A stretch of DNA of 37,279 nt from assembly GCF_016862455.1 (NCBI RefSeq), contig NZ_BOMZ01000014.1, forward strand, positions 1 through 37,279, in the 5' to 3' direction. This stretch comes from Actinoplanes utahensis (GTDB taxonomy: Bacteria > Actinomycetota > Actinomycetes > Mycobacteriales > Micromonosporaceae). The position numbers and the translations under genes were made by a program. Positions within the stretch are counted from its first letter, which is position 1; every line of letters starts with the position of its first letter. Below the pieces are notes generated by a model that searched no databases, was not told the DNA's origin, and saw only the letters and a list, made by a program, of their open reading frames with translations. Positions 1-9,215 of the stretch are shown one piece after another.

Positions 1-2775
1 GTTGTGCTGGCCCATATCGGGTGCCCGCAACGGTGCGCGCCCACCGCCCTGCCCCGCAAGAGGGGCGTTCTGCTGGCCGATGTCCGGCGCCTGCAACGGT
101 GCCCGGCCACCAGCCGACGGCGCGTTCTGCTGGCCCATGTTCGGAGCCTGCAGTGCCGGACGCCCGGAAGTCGTCTGCGGCTGACCTCCACCCGGGGCCG
201 GCACCGGCATGACGGTCTGGCCGTCGCCAGGGGCCGACATCGGCACCCCGGACCGGCCCCCGCCAGGAGCCGACATCGGAATCCCAGCCGGGCCCGTGCC
301 GGGGGCCGACATCGGCATACCAGTCTGGGCCGCACCGGGCGCGGTCATCGGCATACCGGTCTGGGCCGCACCGGACGGCGGCATCGGCATGCCGGGCGAG
401 CCGGCGGGTGACAGGCTGCCGTGCTGGCCCATGGCGGGCGCCTGGAGCGGCGCGCCACCGGTGGGCGGGGCTGATGCCGGCGGCGGCATCGGGATGTTGT
501 TCTGGCCCGGCCCAGCCGGCGGCAGCGGAGAACGTGCGGCGGTCGACGCCTCGCCACCGGCGCCGGACATGGCCGGAGGCGGCGGGAGCGTACCGGTCTG
601 GTCGGGAGCGGCTGCCGACTGCGGGACGGCTGCCAGGTTCGAGGCGAAGGCGCCGGCCATCGGTGCGGGCGGCATGGCCGAGGCCTGCGCCGGGCGTGCC
701 GACCGGGTGAACCGGGGCGCGTCGAGCGGGCTGTTCTGCTGGCTGTAGAGCGGAGGCCGGCGCATCAACTCGTCCACGTCGTCGACGCCGGGATGCCCTC
801 CGGCCGACGCGGCCCCACCGCCGGTTCCGAACGCCATGCCGCCGGGCGCGGCATCAGCGGTTCCGGGCATTCCGGCATCCGGGCCCCCGAAAGTTCCCAC
901 TGCACCGGCGGAACCGGGACCGGAACCAGCCGCCCACGCACCGGCCGAACCGTAACCGCCATCAGCACCCAAAGCACCGGCTGAACCGGAACCGCCATCA
1001 GCACCCAAGGCACCGGCTGAACCGGAACCGCCATCGGCAACCCAGGCACCGGCAGCACCGGGAGACGCATTGGCAACCGGCCCCCCGGCGGCGCCGAAGT
1101 CCCCAGCGGTACCGGGGACATCAGCCATTCCCGAGGTTCCGACGGCACCCGGCCCGAAGATGCCCGGCGCTGCGGGATCGCTGGCGGCTCCAGGGCCCGA
1201 CGGAGCCATTCCGCCGGGCGCAGCGGCCCCGGCGTGCGACGGTCCGGCGGCGCCGGGACCGTACGACGCCATGCCTGCCGTTCCGGCAGCAGGTTGTCCC
1301 GCGCCCGCGAAACCCGCCTTCGGATCCTCCCCGGCACCCGAACCGAACGAGCCGGAAGCCACAGGCATCCCCGCACCGGGACCCGACTCGTTCGGGCCGG
1401 AGGCCGCAGACATCGCCGCACCCGGACCGAACTGGTTCGAGTTGGAAGCCGCAGCGGAACCGAACTCGGCCGAGCCGGGAGCCGCAGCCGAACCGAACAT
1501 GGCCGAGCCAGGAGCCGCAGCCGAACCGAACATGGCCGAGCCAGGATCCGCAGCCGAACCGAACATGGCCGAGCCAGGATCCGCAGCCGAACCGAACGTG
1601 GCCCGGCCGGGAGCGGCGGGTGTCGGGGGCATCGCGACGCCTGACGGCTCCGACAGGCCGCCCATCGTGCCGCCCCACGCCGGCCCCGCCGACGGTCCGC
1701 TCATGGCCGGCATTCCACCGCCGCCCGCCGCTGCCGCGGAACCCGGCGCAGGGTTCCACGGGAAGGACACTCCCGCGGATTCCCCGCCACGGGCCGCGGA
1801 GGAGCCGTCCGCCGGGGAACCGAGCAGGCTGGTCCAGGACGTGGAGTCACCGGGGGTGTCGGCGCCGTGCGGCGGCGTACCCGGGAAGCTTGTTCCGGAG
1901 GGACCGGGGACCGCAACGTCCGGGATCGCCGGTGTGCCCGCCGTCTGCGGATCGTTGTCACCGGTCAGCCAGGGCGGGCGGCGGTTCTCGCCGGTCGCGG
2001 CCCAGGACCCGGTCTCCTCGGTGGCCCAGCCGGGCGCGGACGGTTCGGGCGCGGGTGCCCGCAGGCCGGTGTCGGCCGCCGGCGGCCAGGGCGGGAACGC
2101 CGCGGTGGGGCTCCCCGGGGCGGGGACGGCCGGATCCGTGTCTGCGGCCGGGTCGAGGCCGTGGCGTCCGGCGGTGGACGGCCCGGCGGCCTCCGGAGGC
2201 GGTTCGCCGAGAGCGGTGGAACCGAACGCGGTGGAACCGAAGGCGATGGAACCGGCAGCGGTGGACCCGAAAGCGACAGGGCCGGAAGCGATGGGACCGG
2301 AAGCCGTAGAACCCGGAGCCGTAGAACCCAGAGCCGTGAAACCGAGAGCCGCGGAACCGAGAGCCGGTTCCGGGCTTGGAACGGCCGCCGTGCCGATGGC
2401 GGGTTCGCCGGCCGGGACAGCGGGCCGGAGCAGACCCAGCGGAGCCGGTTCAGTAGGGGCGACAGAAGGTACAGAAGTAGCGTCATATGACGATGGCTCC
2501 CAGGGTGGCGCCGACGGGGCGGCCGGTGGCATCAGGCCCGCGCCGGGCGGCGGGGTCCAGGCGGGGCGGGTGGCGGCGACGAGGCCGGAGTCCTCGGCGA
2601 GGCCGGCGGCGGCGAGGACCTCGGCGGCGGCCAGGGCGGTGCGGCAGGGCAGCGGTTCCCCGCAGGCGGGGCAGTCGGTGGCGCCGTCGTACGGACCGAG
2701 CCCGCCGTGCGCCTCGACCATTCTGCTCGCGGTGCGCGCCAGCACGCTCTCCGGCTTGACGTAAGTCGATGCCAT
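1..2775 (-). CDS. Giant Pro/Ala/Gly/Ser-rich protein with N-terminal Cys cluster (3' end outside window)
   Basis: An uninterrupted minus-strand frame runs from ATG at 2775 to the left edge, 925 codons without a stop. The first ~65 residues look like a folded domain (starts MASTYVKPESVLARTASRMV) with C35, C38 and C44 in a CPACGEPLPC cluster, possibly metal-binding. The rest is low complexity, with successive repeat blocks: GSTA(L/F/P)-type (DNA ~2190-2350), an 11-residue FGSAA(D/A)PGSAM unit (~1447-1602), a 12-residue GSAGALGADGGS unit (~967-1040), a GMPMSAPG unit (~200-400) and a LQAPDMGQQNAP unit (~1-165). An island at ~720-790 (DDVDELMRRPPLYSQQ) looks less repetitive. An in-frame ATG at 2793 is an alternative start; 2775 is preferred for the GGGGGCG just upstream. 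No signal peptide or membrane segment is visible. Function unknown; the C-terminal domain lies outside. The open plus-strand frames opposite it are composition artefacts. Confidence 0.8.
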   Translation of the reverse strand, partial: MASTYVKPESVLARTASRMVEAHGGLGPYDGATDCPACGEPLPCRTALAAAEVLAAAGLAEDSGLVAATRPAWTPPPGAGLMPPAAPSAPPWEPSSYDATSVPSVAPTEPAPLGLLRPAVPAGEPAIGTAAVPSPEPALGSAALGFTALGSTAPGSTASGPIASGPVAFGSTAAGSIAFGSTAFGSTALGEPPPEAAGPSTAGRHGLDPAADTDPAVPAPGSPTAAFPPWPPAADTGLRAPAPEPSAPGWATEETGSWAATGENRRPPWLTGDNDPQTAGTPAIPDVAVPGPSGTSFPGTPPHGADTPGDSTSWTSLLGSPADGSSAARGGESAGVSFPWNPAPGSAAAAGGGGMPAMSGPSAGPAWGGTMGGLSEPSGVAMPPTPAAPGRATFGSAADPGSAMFGSAADPGSAMFGSAAAPGSAMFGSAAAPGSAEFGSAAASNSNQFGPGAAMSAASGPNESGPGAGMPVASGSFGSGAGEDPKAGFAGAGQPAAGTAGMASYGPGAAGPSHAGAAAPGGMAPSGPGAASDPAAPGIFGPGAVGTSGMADVPGTAGDFGAAGGPVANASPGAAGAWVADGGSGSAGALGADGGSGSAGALGADGGYGSAGAWAAGSGPGSAGAVGTFGGPDAGMPGTADAAPGGMAFGTGGGAASAGGHPGVDDVDELMRRPPLYSQQNSPLDAPRFTRSARPAQASAMPPAPMAGAFASNLAAVPQSAAAPDQTGTLPPPPAMSGAGGEASTAARSPLPPAGPGQNNIPMPPPASAPPTGGAPLQAPAMGQHGSLSPAGSPGMPMPPSGAAQTGMPMTAPGAAQTGMPMSAPGTGPAGIPMSAPGGGRSGVPMSAPGDGQTVMPVPAPGGGQPQTTSGRPALQAPNMGQQNAPSAGGRAPLQAPDIGQQNAPLAGQGGGRAPLRAPDMGQHN
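1447..1602 (-). repeat. 33-bp in-frame tandem repeat
   Basis: About five near-identical 33-bp units lie in the coding sequence of the left-edge gene, each encoding 11 residues of the pattern FGSAA(D/A)PGSAM. The unit length keeps the reading frame, as expected for a coding minisatellite. A 36-bp unit of the same kind occurs at about 967-1040. Confidence 0.8.
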
Positions 2776-3038
2776 CGCTGAAGTCGCCCCCATCACCGCC
2801 GGTCCACGTGCCGGGACGGCAGGGATCATCCCCGCCGGATCTCGACTCGGCTCCAGTTCACCCCTTCGGGGGTTCTCGGATGGTGGATTTCCGCAGATCC
2901 GTGCGGATCCGTGGGTGGGTCGTGGGAAAACCGGGCGGCGCGACGGATCCAGGGGTATGCACGGGAGAGGAATTCACTCACGGTGTCTAGGTCTGCTCTC
3001 TCCGTAGCATTGAAGAACATCCAAGGAGGTGACCCCCC

Positions 3039-3560
3039 ATGGACGACATCGAGCTGCACCGCGAGCGGATCCTCCGGCATGTCAGTCCCATCATCACCGG
3101 CCGTTTCGTCGGCTTCCAGGCCTCGTACACCCGTGAGGTCCGGATCGGCCGCCCCCTCGCCCTGGCCGTCTTCGTGACGGCGGGCATCGCCCAGTTGCTG
3201 GCCGCGATCTTCCGGATGAGACCGGCCCGCCGCTCTCTCAAGGACCTGCGCAAGGGCCCGGAGTTCCTGGTGACCCCGGTGCGGCTGCGCGACGACCTGG
3301 GGCAGACCTACGAGATCGAGATGCACGGGCAGTTGCCGCAGTCGGCGCTGCACCGCGGCGACCTGGTCCAGGTCCGCACCCAGCCGCAGGCCGATCCGAC
3401 CCTGCCGGTCCGGCTGACCCAGGTGGTGAACCTGACGACCATGCAGCCGTTGACTCCGCGCATCCCCACCCAGTGGTCGCATCTGGGCCCGGCCCTGCTG
3501 CTGCAGGCGGTGGTCGGTCTCGCGGTCGCCGGCACGCTGCTCGCCGCCTGGCTTGGATGA
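3039..3560 (+). CDS. Small membrane-associated protein, function unknown
   Basis: 173 residues, starting MDDIELHRERILRHVS. The start is fixed by an excellent ribosome binding site, AAGGAGG, about nine bases before the ATG. There is a hydrophobic stretch near residues 43-62 (LALAVFVTAGIAQLLAAIF) and another at the extreme C-terminus (LLLQAVVGLAVAGTLLAAWL). The region between is soluble and beta-rich (FLVTPVRLRDDLGQTYEIEMHGQ). The topology suggests two membrane helices flanking a ~90-residue domain. I do not recognise the family. The 263 bases upstream contain GGGTAT at 2953-2958, which resembles the -10 of stress sigma factors (SigB/SigF type), but no convincing -35 accompanies it. The gene stands alone: the next gene starts 181 bases downstream. 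Confidence 0.8.
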   Translation: MDDIELHRERILRHVSPIITGRFVGFQASYTREVRIGRPLALAVFVTAGIAQLLAAIFRMRPARRSLKDLRKGPEFLVTPVRLRDDLGQTYEIEMHGQLPQSALHRGDLVQVRTQPQADPTLPVRLTQVVNLTTMQPLTPRIPTQWSHLGPALLLQAVVGLAVAGTLLAAWLG

Positions 3561-3741
3561 TTTTGCAGCCCGGCGGGTAGATACACGGCCCATGGAAGAT
3601 CGATTGGGCTCCAGGCGAGAATGGACGGTCGGTTCAGGCCCTCGAGCCATCGACAGCCGTCATCATGAGGTCGGGGGATGGCGGCTATGGCGCCGCGCGA
3701 TCCTCTGGCGTCTTTGAAGACGGCTCGAAAGGTGGTGCGCG

Positions 3742-5220
3742 GTGGGCGAGAAAGTCGACCAGACCAATTTCACCCGCGAGGACCGGACCCGCTACCGGCA
3801 GAAGATCCGCCGCAGTCTCGACGTGTTCGCGACGATGTTGCGCGAGGCACGCTTCGAGTTCGAGCGGCCGCTGACCGGCATGGAGATCGAGCTCAACCTG
3901 ATCGACGACAACGCCGATCCGGCGATGCGGAACGCGGAGGTGCTGAACGCGATCGCCGATCCCGACTTCCAGACGGAGCTGGGGCAGTTCAACATCGAGG
4001 TGAACCTGCCGCCGAGGAGGCTGGCGGGCGACGACTTCGCCGAACTGGAACGCGGCCTGCGCTCCAGCCTGAACCAGGCCGAACGGCGCGCCCGGGCGGC
4101 CGGCGCGCACATGGTCACCGTCGGGATCCTGCCGACGCTGCGGCGTGAACACCTCACCGGCGAGGCGCTCACCGTGAACCCGCGTTACCAGCTGCTGAAC
4201 GAGCAGATCTTCGCGGCCCGCGGCGAGGACCTGGACATCCGGATCGACGGGGTGGACCGGCTGGCCGTCACCACGGACACCATCGCCCCGGAGGCGGCCT
4301 GCACCAGCACCCAGTTCCACCTGCAGGTGAGCCCGGCGCAGTTCGCGGCGTACTGGAACGCCTCCCAGATCGTCGCCGGCATCCAGGTCGCGCTGGGGGC
4401 GAACTCGCCGCTGCTGTTCGGCCGGGAGCTGTGGCGGGAGACCCGGATCCCGCTGTTCGAGCAGGCCACCGACACCCGCAGCGAGGAGATAAGAGCCCAG
4501 GGGGTACGCCCACGTGTCTGGTTCGGCGAACGCTGGATCACCAGTGTCTTCGACCTGTTCGAGGAGAACGTCCGCTACTTCCCGGCGCTCCTGCCGATCT
4601 GTGACATCCACGATCCGGCGGAGATCCTGGAGCGCGGCGAGATCCCCGAGCTGAGCGAGCTGCGACTGCACAACGGCACGGTGTACCGATGGAACCGGCC
4701 GATCTACGCGGTGGTCAACGGCCGCCCGCACCTGCGGGTGGAGAACCGGGTGATGCCGGCCGGGCCGACGGTCGCCGACACGATCGCCAACGCGGCGTTC
4801 TACTACGGCCTGGCCCGTACGATCGCCGAGGCTGACCGCCCGCTCTGGACCCAGATGAGCTTCCGCGCCGCCGAGGAGAACTTCCACAGCTGCGCCCGGC
4901 ACGGCATCGACGCCAGCGTGTTCTGGCCCGGGCACGGCACCCTGCCGGTGACCGAGCTGGTGCTGCGCAGCCTGTTGCCGCAGGCGGCGGCCGGTCTCGA
5001 CCTGTGGGGCGTCAACCCGGTCCAGCGGGACCGGCTGCTCGGCATCATCGAGCAGCGCTGCCTGCGGCACCGCAACGGCGCGTCCTGGCAGGTGGAGACG
5101 TTGCACGCGCTGGAGGCGCAGGGTCAGGACCGGCAGCGGGCGCTGCACGAGATGCTGCGGCGCTATCTGCCGTTGATGCACGAGAACGTCCCGGTCCACG
5201 AATGGCCGGTGGCTGGGTAG
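3742..5220 (+). CDS. Glutamate-cysteine ligase family (GCS2-type) protein
   Basis: 492 residues from GTG at 3742, with AAAGGTGG upstream. The protein has the signature of the GCS2 carboxylate-amine ligase fold: an N-terminal GMEIELNL strand carrying the acidic metal-binding pair (about residues 46-53), then ELGQFNIEVNLPP, NPRYQLLN and CTSTQFHLQV. Family members of this length are widespread in actinobacteria and are annotated as glutamate-cysteine ligases, joining glutamate and cysteine through the gamma-carboxyl with ATP. Actinobacteria use mycothiol as their main thiol, so the real substrate may be another amine or amino acid; EgtA of ergothioneine synthesis belongs to the same superfamily. 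No ergothioneine genes are adjacent, so the family call is firm and the substrate open. It appears to be monocistronic, 112 bases before the next gene. Confidence 0.85.
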   Translation: MGEKVDQTNFTREDRTRYRQKIRRSLDVFATMLREARFEFERPLTGMEIELNLIDDNADPAMRNAEVLNAIADPDFQTELGQFNIEVNLPPRRLAGDDFAELERGLRSSLNQAERRARAAGAHMVTVGILPTLRREHLTGEALTVNPRYQLLNEQIFAARGEDLDIRIDGVDRLAVTTDTIAPEAACTSTQFHLQVSPAQFAAYWNASQIVAGIQVALGANSPLLFGRELWRETRIPLFEQATDTRSEEIRAQGVRPRVWFGERWITSVFDLFEENVRYFPALLPICDIHDPAEILERGEIPELSELRLHNGTVYRWNRPIYAVVNGRPHLRVENRVMPAGPTVADTIANAAFYYGLARTIAEADRPLWTQMSFRAAEENFHSCARHGIDASVFWPGHGTLPVTELVLRSLLPQAAAGLDLWGVNPVQRDRLLGIIEQRCLRHRNGASWQVETLHALEAQGQDRQRALHEMLRRYLPLMHENVPVHEWPVAG

Positions 5221-5332
5221 CACACACCTGGTCACCCTGTCATCACACTTTCACCTTCCGCACCATCGGACGTGTTCGCGGGTCGTCGATGATCTATGTT
5301 GGCCCTGTGCTTTTTCTGAGTCGTGGCGCCCG

Positions 5333-6562
5333 GTGAGCGCCCAGCAACAGGGCCGGCGCGGCGGGGGCACCCGTCTGGTGATCATCGACGGCCTGCGGAT
5401 CTCGGCGGCCCTCATGGTGGCGGTGTATCACTACACCTCCCATGAGACGGCCTCGCGGATGATCTGGGGCGTCCCCCGGGACCAGGCGTTCCCCGGCTTC
5501 AGCGACGTCTTCAAGTACGGCTGGCTGGGCGTCGAGCTGTTCTTCATGATCAGCGGCTTCGTGATCTGCATGAGCAGCTGGGGCCGCAGCCCGGCGCAGT
5601 TCACCAGGTCGCGGATCGTGCGGTTGTTCCCGGCGTACTGGCCGGCCGTGCTGATCACGGCGCTGGTGGTGACGATCTGGCCGTGGGTGCGCGGCCGCCC
5701 GGACATCGACGACGTGCTGGTCAACCTGACCATGCTGAACGTCCCGGCCGGTGTCGGCTACATCGATCCGGTGTACTGGACGCTCTGGGCGGAGACCCGG
5801 TTCTACCTGCTGTTCGCCCTGGTCCTGCTGTTCCGCGGGCTCACCCTGACCCGGACCATCGCGTTCGGGTACGGCTGGCTGCTCTGCGCGCTGCTCACCG
5901 TCGGCGCCAAACTGCCGCTGCTGGACGCGATCTTCCAGCCGATGTACGCCCCGTACTTCGTCGCCGGCATCGCGTTCTACCTGATCCACCGGTTCGGCCC
6001 GGACATCCGGCTGTGGGGGCTGGTCGGGCTCTCCTACGCCCTGGCCGCGCACAGCGTCACCAGGCTCAGCGAGTTGCGGCACCTCAACCCGGCGACCGGC
6101 GTCGTCGTGGTCACCGGCTACTTCCTGACGCTCGGCCTGATCGCGCTCGGGTACGCGTCCTGGATCAGATGGCGCTGGCTCACCACGGCCGGGCTGCTGA
6201 CGTACCCGTTCTACCTGCTGCACGAATACATCGGCTGGACGATCATCAAGGGCGCCCACGGCGTGGCCCCGCGCTACGTGGTCGCCCTCGCGACCCTGGC
6301 GCTGATGCTGCTGGCCGCCTGGGTGCTGCACCACATCGCGGAGAAGCCGATCGCCTCCTGGCTCAAGAAGAAGCTGGAAGCGGCCGCCGGCCGTACGGAA
6401 CCGGCCGTCACCCGCATGGACCCGGCTCTCGATCGCAAGACCGAACCGGGGGCCGGGACACCCGTCCCGGCGGTCGAGCCGTGGAACGCGCCGACCACCG
6501 AGATCCCCGGCTCGCGCCCCGGTGACGGCCTGTTCAGGCAGTCGCAGCCAACGCGACAGTGA
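5333..6562 (+). CDS. Acyltransferase-3 family (OafA/YrhL-like) membrane protein
   Basis: 409 residues from GTG at 5333; upstream frames are closed by stops. It begins with the characteristic VIIDGLRISAALMVAVYHY segment, whose His (about residue 38) is the conserved catalytic residue of the family, and continues with WLGVELFFMISGFVI and a FTRSRIVRLFPAYW loop. I count about ten hydrophobic helices up to residue ~335. A charged, Pro-rich cytoplasmic tail follows. The family transfers acetyl or other acyl groups to sugars of cell-surface polymers, antibiotics or lipids; the acceptor cannot be inferred here. TATGTT at 5295-5300 could be a -10 element. The 3' end overlaps the convergent cobE gene by 29 bases, so the two transcripts are antisense at their ends. 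Confidence 0.88.
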   Translation: MSAQQQGRRGGGTRLVIIDGLRISAALMVAVYHYTSHETASRMIWGVPRDQAFPGFSDVFKYGWLGVELFFMISGFVICMSSWGRSPAQFTRSRIVRLFPAYWPAVLITALVVTIWPWVRGRPDIDDVLVNLTMLNVPAGVGYIDPVYWTLWAETRFYLLFALVLLFRGLTLTRTIAFGYGWLLCALLTVGAKLPLLDAIFQPMYAPYFVAGIAFYLIHRFGPDIRLWGLVGLSYALAAHSVTRLSELRHLNPATGVVVVTGYFLTLGLIALGYASWIRWRWLTTAGLLTYPFYLLHEYIGWTIIKGAHGVAPRYVVALATLALMLLAAWVLHHIAEKPIASWLKKKLEAAAGRTEPAVTRMDPALDRKTEPGAGTPVPAVEPWNAPTTEIPGSRPGDGLFRQSQPTRQ

Positions 6563-6911
6563 CCCGGCCGTACACCTGTTTCGGCAGCACCAGCACCGCG
6601 CCGGGGCCGGCGGCCAGCAGCGCCGCCGCCTCGGCGACACCCGGCGTGCCGACCGCCGCCGCGACCCGCCCGCTGGGCCGGAACACCGGCTGACCGGCGA
6701 GGGCCGCGGCGGCGAACCCGGTCAGCCGCCAGCCCGCCGCCCGGGCGAACGCGCGCACGCCCGGCTCGGCCGCCCGCCGGTCCAGGGTGGCGACCGTCCC
6801 GACCCGGGCCGGCGGCACCCCGGCGGCGGCGAGCACGGCCCGGATCGCGCCGGCCAGTTCCCCGGCGGGGACCCCGGACCGGGCGCCGAGCCCGAGCACC
6901 AGATCGGTCAC
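6534..6911 (-). CDS. cobE: CobE / CbiG C-terminal domain protein
   Basis: 125 residues starting at GTG 6911 (VTDLVLGLGARSGVPAGEL). The LGxGxRxGxPxxEL opening, the internal VGTVATLDRRAAEPG and the GVAEAAALLAAG segment are typical of CobE and the C-terminal domain of CbiG. This domain functions near precorrin/cobalt-precorrin-5 in corrin ring formation. The start overlaps the cobB stop in a GTGA arrangement, so translation is probably coupled. A longer upstream frame exists but lies wholly within cobB and is rejected. The last 29 bases overlap the convergent acyltransferase gene. It is the last gene of the visible cobalamin block. Confidence 0.85.
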   Translation of the reverse strand: MTDLVLGLGARSGVPAGELAGAIRAVLAAAGVPPARVGTVATLDRRAAEPGVRAFARAAGWRLTGFAAAALAGQPVFRPSGRVAAAVGTPGVAEAAALLAAGPGAVLVLPKQVYGRVTVALAATA

Positions 6912-8251
6912 GCCACGGCCGCGGCCCGGACCAGCCGCTCCGCCATGCCCCGCTGCCCCGCCCAGTGCAGATGCAGGTAGGAGGCGTGCACCGTGGGTGT
7001 CGCGAAACCCTCCGGGTCGGCGCCGCGCCAGGCCCAGGCCGCCCCGGAGGCCGGGGACAGCAGCAGACCGGAACGGGGCGACACGACCGTGCGGTGGAAC
7101 TCGTGCCCGGTGACCCGGGTCCCCGCCGGCGCCAGAGGGCTGTCGGACAGGGCGACCGCGTCGCGGTACCCGAGGGTCAGCGACGGTGTCATCACCGCGT
7201 CGGCGTCCAGCACGCCGCACATCGGCGCCCCGTCGAGGGTCTTGCACAGCCACAGCAACCCGGCGCACTCGGCGGCGATCAGGCCCCCGAAGCCGCGCAC
7301 ATCGGCCAGCAGTTCGGCGTTGCCGGCGAGGGCGGACGCGTACACCTCGGGGAAGCCGCCCCCGACCACCAGCGCCTTCGTGCCCGCCGGCAGGGCGGTG
7401 TCGTGCAGCGGATCGAACGGCACGACCGTCGCCCCCGCCCCGGACAGCAGTTCCGTCGTCTCGGCGTACGAGAAGCTGAAAGCCGGGCCACCGGCGACCG
7501 CGACCACCGGGCCGTCCGCCACCGGCTCCGGCGCCCGCGGGGTCCACGGGGTCACCGTGAGCGGCGCCGCGGACCGCGCCACCGCCGCCACCGCGTCCAG
7601 ATCGACCGACGCCGCGACCAGCGCCGCGAGGGCCTCCACCGACGCGAGGGCCTCGGCCCGCCGTTCCGCCGCCGGAACCAGCCCGAGATGCCGCGACGGC
7701 GCCGCCACCGCGTCGGCCCGCCGCAACGCGCCGAGCACCGGCGTCCCGACCTCCTCGCAGGCGTCCCGCAGGATCTGCTCGTGCCGGTCCGACCCGACCC
7801 GGTTGAGGATCACCCCGGCCAGCCGCACCGTCCCGAAGCTGCGGAATCCGTGCACCACCGCCGCGATCGACCGGCCCTGCGCCGCCGCGTCGACCACCAT
7901 GATCACCGGAGCGTCGAGCAGGTTCGCGACCTGCGCCGTCGATCCGGTGTCACCGGCGCCGGTCCGCCCGTCGTAGAGACCCATCACCCCTTCGACGACC
8001 GCCAGGTCGGCCCCCTGCGAGCCGTGCGCGAACAGCGGCCCGACCAGATCCTCCCCGACCATCACCGGATCCAGGTTGCGTCCCGGCCGGCCCGCCGCGA
8101 GCGCGTGGTAGCCCGGGTCGATGTAGTCCGGCCCCACCTTGAACGGCGCCACCCGCAGCCCGCGCCGCGCGAACGCCGCCAGCAGCCCGGTCGCCACCGT
8201 CGTCTTCCCGTGCCCGCTGGCCGGTGCCGCGATCACGATCCGGTTCACCAT
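6908..8251 (-). CDS. cobB: Cobyrinate / hydrogenobyrinate a,c-diamide synthase
   Basis: 447 residues, the normal length for CobB/CbiA. The N-terminal half is an ATP-binding dethiobiotin-synthetase-like domain: PASGHGKTTVATGL (P-loop, about residues 10-23), FKVGPDYIDPGYH and VEGVMGLYDG. The C-terminal half is a class-I glutamine amidotransferase domain with the catalytic Cys in LIAAECAGLLWL (about residue 331) and a His in TGHEFHRT. It amidates the a and c side chains of the corrin ring using glutamine and ATP. The ATG at 8251 overlaps the end of cobO by 7 bases, and its stop overlaps the cobE start. Whether the substrate carries cobalt cannot be read from sequence. The chelatase-like gene upstream makes the late-insertion (hydrogenobyrinate) route plausible. 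Confidence 0.93.
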   Translation of the reverse strand: MVNRIVIAAPASGHGKTTVATGLLAAFARRGLRVAPFKVGPDYIDPGYHALAAGRPGRNLDPVMVGEDLVGPLFAHGSQGADLAVVEGVMGLYDGRTGAGDTGSTAQVANLLDAPVIMVVDAAAQGRSIAAVVHGFRSFGTVRLAGVILNRVGSDRHEQILRDACEEVGTPVLGALRRADAVAAPSRHLGLVPAAERRAEALASVEALAALVAASVDLDAVAAVARSAAPLTVTPWTPRAPEPVADGPVVAVAGGPAFSFSYAETTELLSGAGATVVPFDPLHDTALPAGTKALVVGGGFPEVYASALAGNAELLADVRGFGGLIAAECAGLLWLCKTLDGAPMCGVLDADAVMTPSLTLGYRDAVALSDSPLAPAGTRVTGHEFHRTVVSPRSGLLLSPASGAAWAWRGADPEGFATPTVHASYLHLHWAGQRGMAERLVRAAAVA

Positions 8252-8844
8252 TCGATGCCCTGCTGGCCCTTACGTCCCGCGTCCATCGGGTGCTTGACCT
8301 TCGTCATCTCGGTGACCAGGTCCGCCGCCGCGAGCAGATCCGGATGCGCGTCCCGCCCGGTGATCACCACATGTTGGATTCCCGGCCGGTTCGCCAGGGT
8401 CTCGACGACGTCCGCCACGTCCACCCACCCCCACTTCATCGGATAGGTGAACTCGTCCAGCACGTAGAACTTGAACGTCTCCGCCGCCAGATCCCGCTTG
8501 ATCTGCGCCCAGCCCTCGGCAGCCTCCGCGGCGTGGTCCCGCTCACTGCCGGCCCGCTGGATCCAGGACCAGCCCTCCCCCATCTTGTGCCAGGTCACCG
8601 GGGTCTGCTGCAGGGAGCCGAGCGCTTTGAGAGCCGTCTCCTCCCCGACCTTCCACTTCTCCGACTTCACGAACTGGAACACGCCGATCGGCCACCCCGC
8701 GCTCCACGCCCGCAACGCCATCCCGAACGCGGCCGTCGACTTCCCCTTGCCCGCCCCGGTGTGCACGGCGAACACCGCCTGCCGCCGCCGCTGCCGCGTC
8801 GTCAGCCCGTCATCCGGCACACTCGTCACTCTGCCCTGCGGCAC
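8245..8844 (-). CDS. cobO: Cob(I)yrinic acid a,c-diamide adenosyltransferase
   Basis: 199 residues if started at GTG 8844, which is preceded at short spacing by AAGGGGAGG. The frame stays open to another GTG at 8889, but that would put this strong ribosome binding site inside the gene and adds a non-conserved tail. The CobO/CobA/BtuR family is clear from the P-loop FAVHTGAGKGKSTAAFGMALR, then VFQFVKSEKWKVGEE, YVLDEFTYPMKWGW and HVVITGRDAHPDLL. The enzyme attaches the adenosyl group of ATP to the reduced cobalt of the corrinoid. It overlaps cobB by 7 bases, so cobO-cobB-cobE form a tightly coupled set. No riboswitch is visible directly upstream. The 661-base gap to the chelatase gene holds two repeat arrays. 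Confidence 0.92.
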   Translation of the reverse strand: MPQGRVTSVPDDGLTTRQRRRQAVFAVHTGAGKGKSTAAFGMALRAWSAGWPIGVFQFVKSEKWKVGEETALKALGSLQQTPVTWHKMGEGWSWIQRAGSERDHAAEAAEGWAQIKRDLAAETFKFYVLDEFTYPMKWGWVDVADVVETLANRPGIQHVVITGRDAHPDLLAAADLVTEMTKVKHPMDAGRKGQQGIEW

Positions 8845-8885
8845 AGTCCTCCCCTTCCCACAAAGTCCCCGCCACAACACGCCTG

Positions 8886-8998
8886 CCACTCACGGTCCGC
8901 TTCCCGCACGGCCTCCGCCGCCACTCACGGTCCACATCTCCCGCACGGCCTCCGCCGCCACTCACGGTCCGCGCCTGCCGCACGGCCTCCGTCGCCGG
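8886..8998. repeat. 35-37-bp tandem repeat, three copies, upstream of cobO
   Basis: Three imperfect copies beginning CCACTCACGG on the plus strand start at 8886, 8921 and 8958; each continues into a CGCACGGCCTCCG block. The array lies immediately 5' of cobO, in its probable leader. No protein-coding signal is convincing. Together with the array at 9216-9460 it fills much of the 8845-9505 gap. Confidence 0.75.
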
Positions 8999-9215
8999 AA
9001 CCCCCTTCCTGGTACGCACCTAGCCGCCCTTACCGGACTCCGCCGTTCCGCCATCCGCGGCGACCGAACTCGGCGCGGCTCCCGCCGCTCACCCTCCGGC
9101 GGCCCTCCCGGCTACCCCGCGTGTGTGGTTCGGCCGTCATACCCGCCCGAACCACACAAGATCTGGCCGCGTCCTCGCCGGCGTCCCGCCACTCCAGCCG
9201 GTCGTCCAGCACCGG

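Noticed and set aside
209..2764. Long plus-strand open frames rich in Pro/Ala (209-748 and 1070-2764)
   Set aside because: They lie opposite the continuous minus-strand frame, which has a normal start, a folded N-terminal domain and tidy in-frame repeats. The plus frames lack a proper start and fall out of the repeat composition.
2953..2958. Stress-sigma promoter (GGGTAT) before the gene at 3039
   Set aside because: Only the -10 half matches; no GTTT-type -35 at the right distance, so not listed as a feature.
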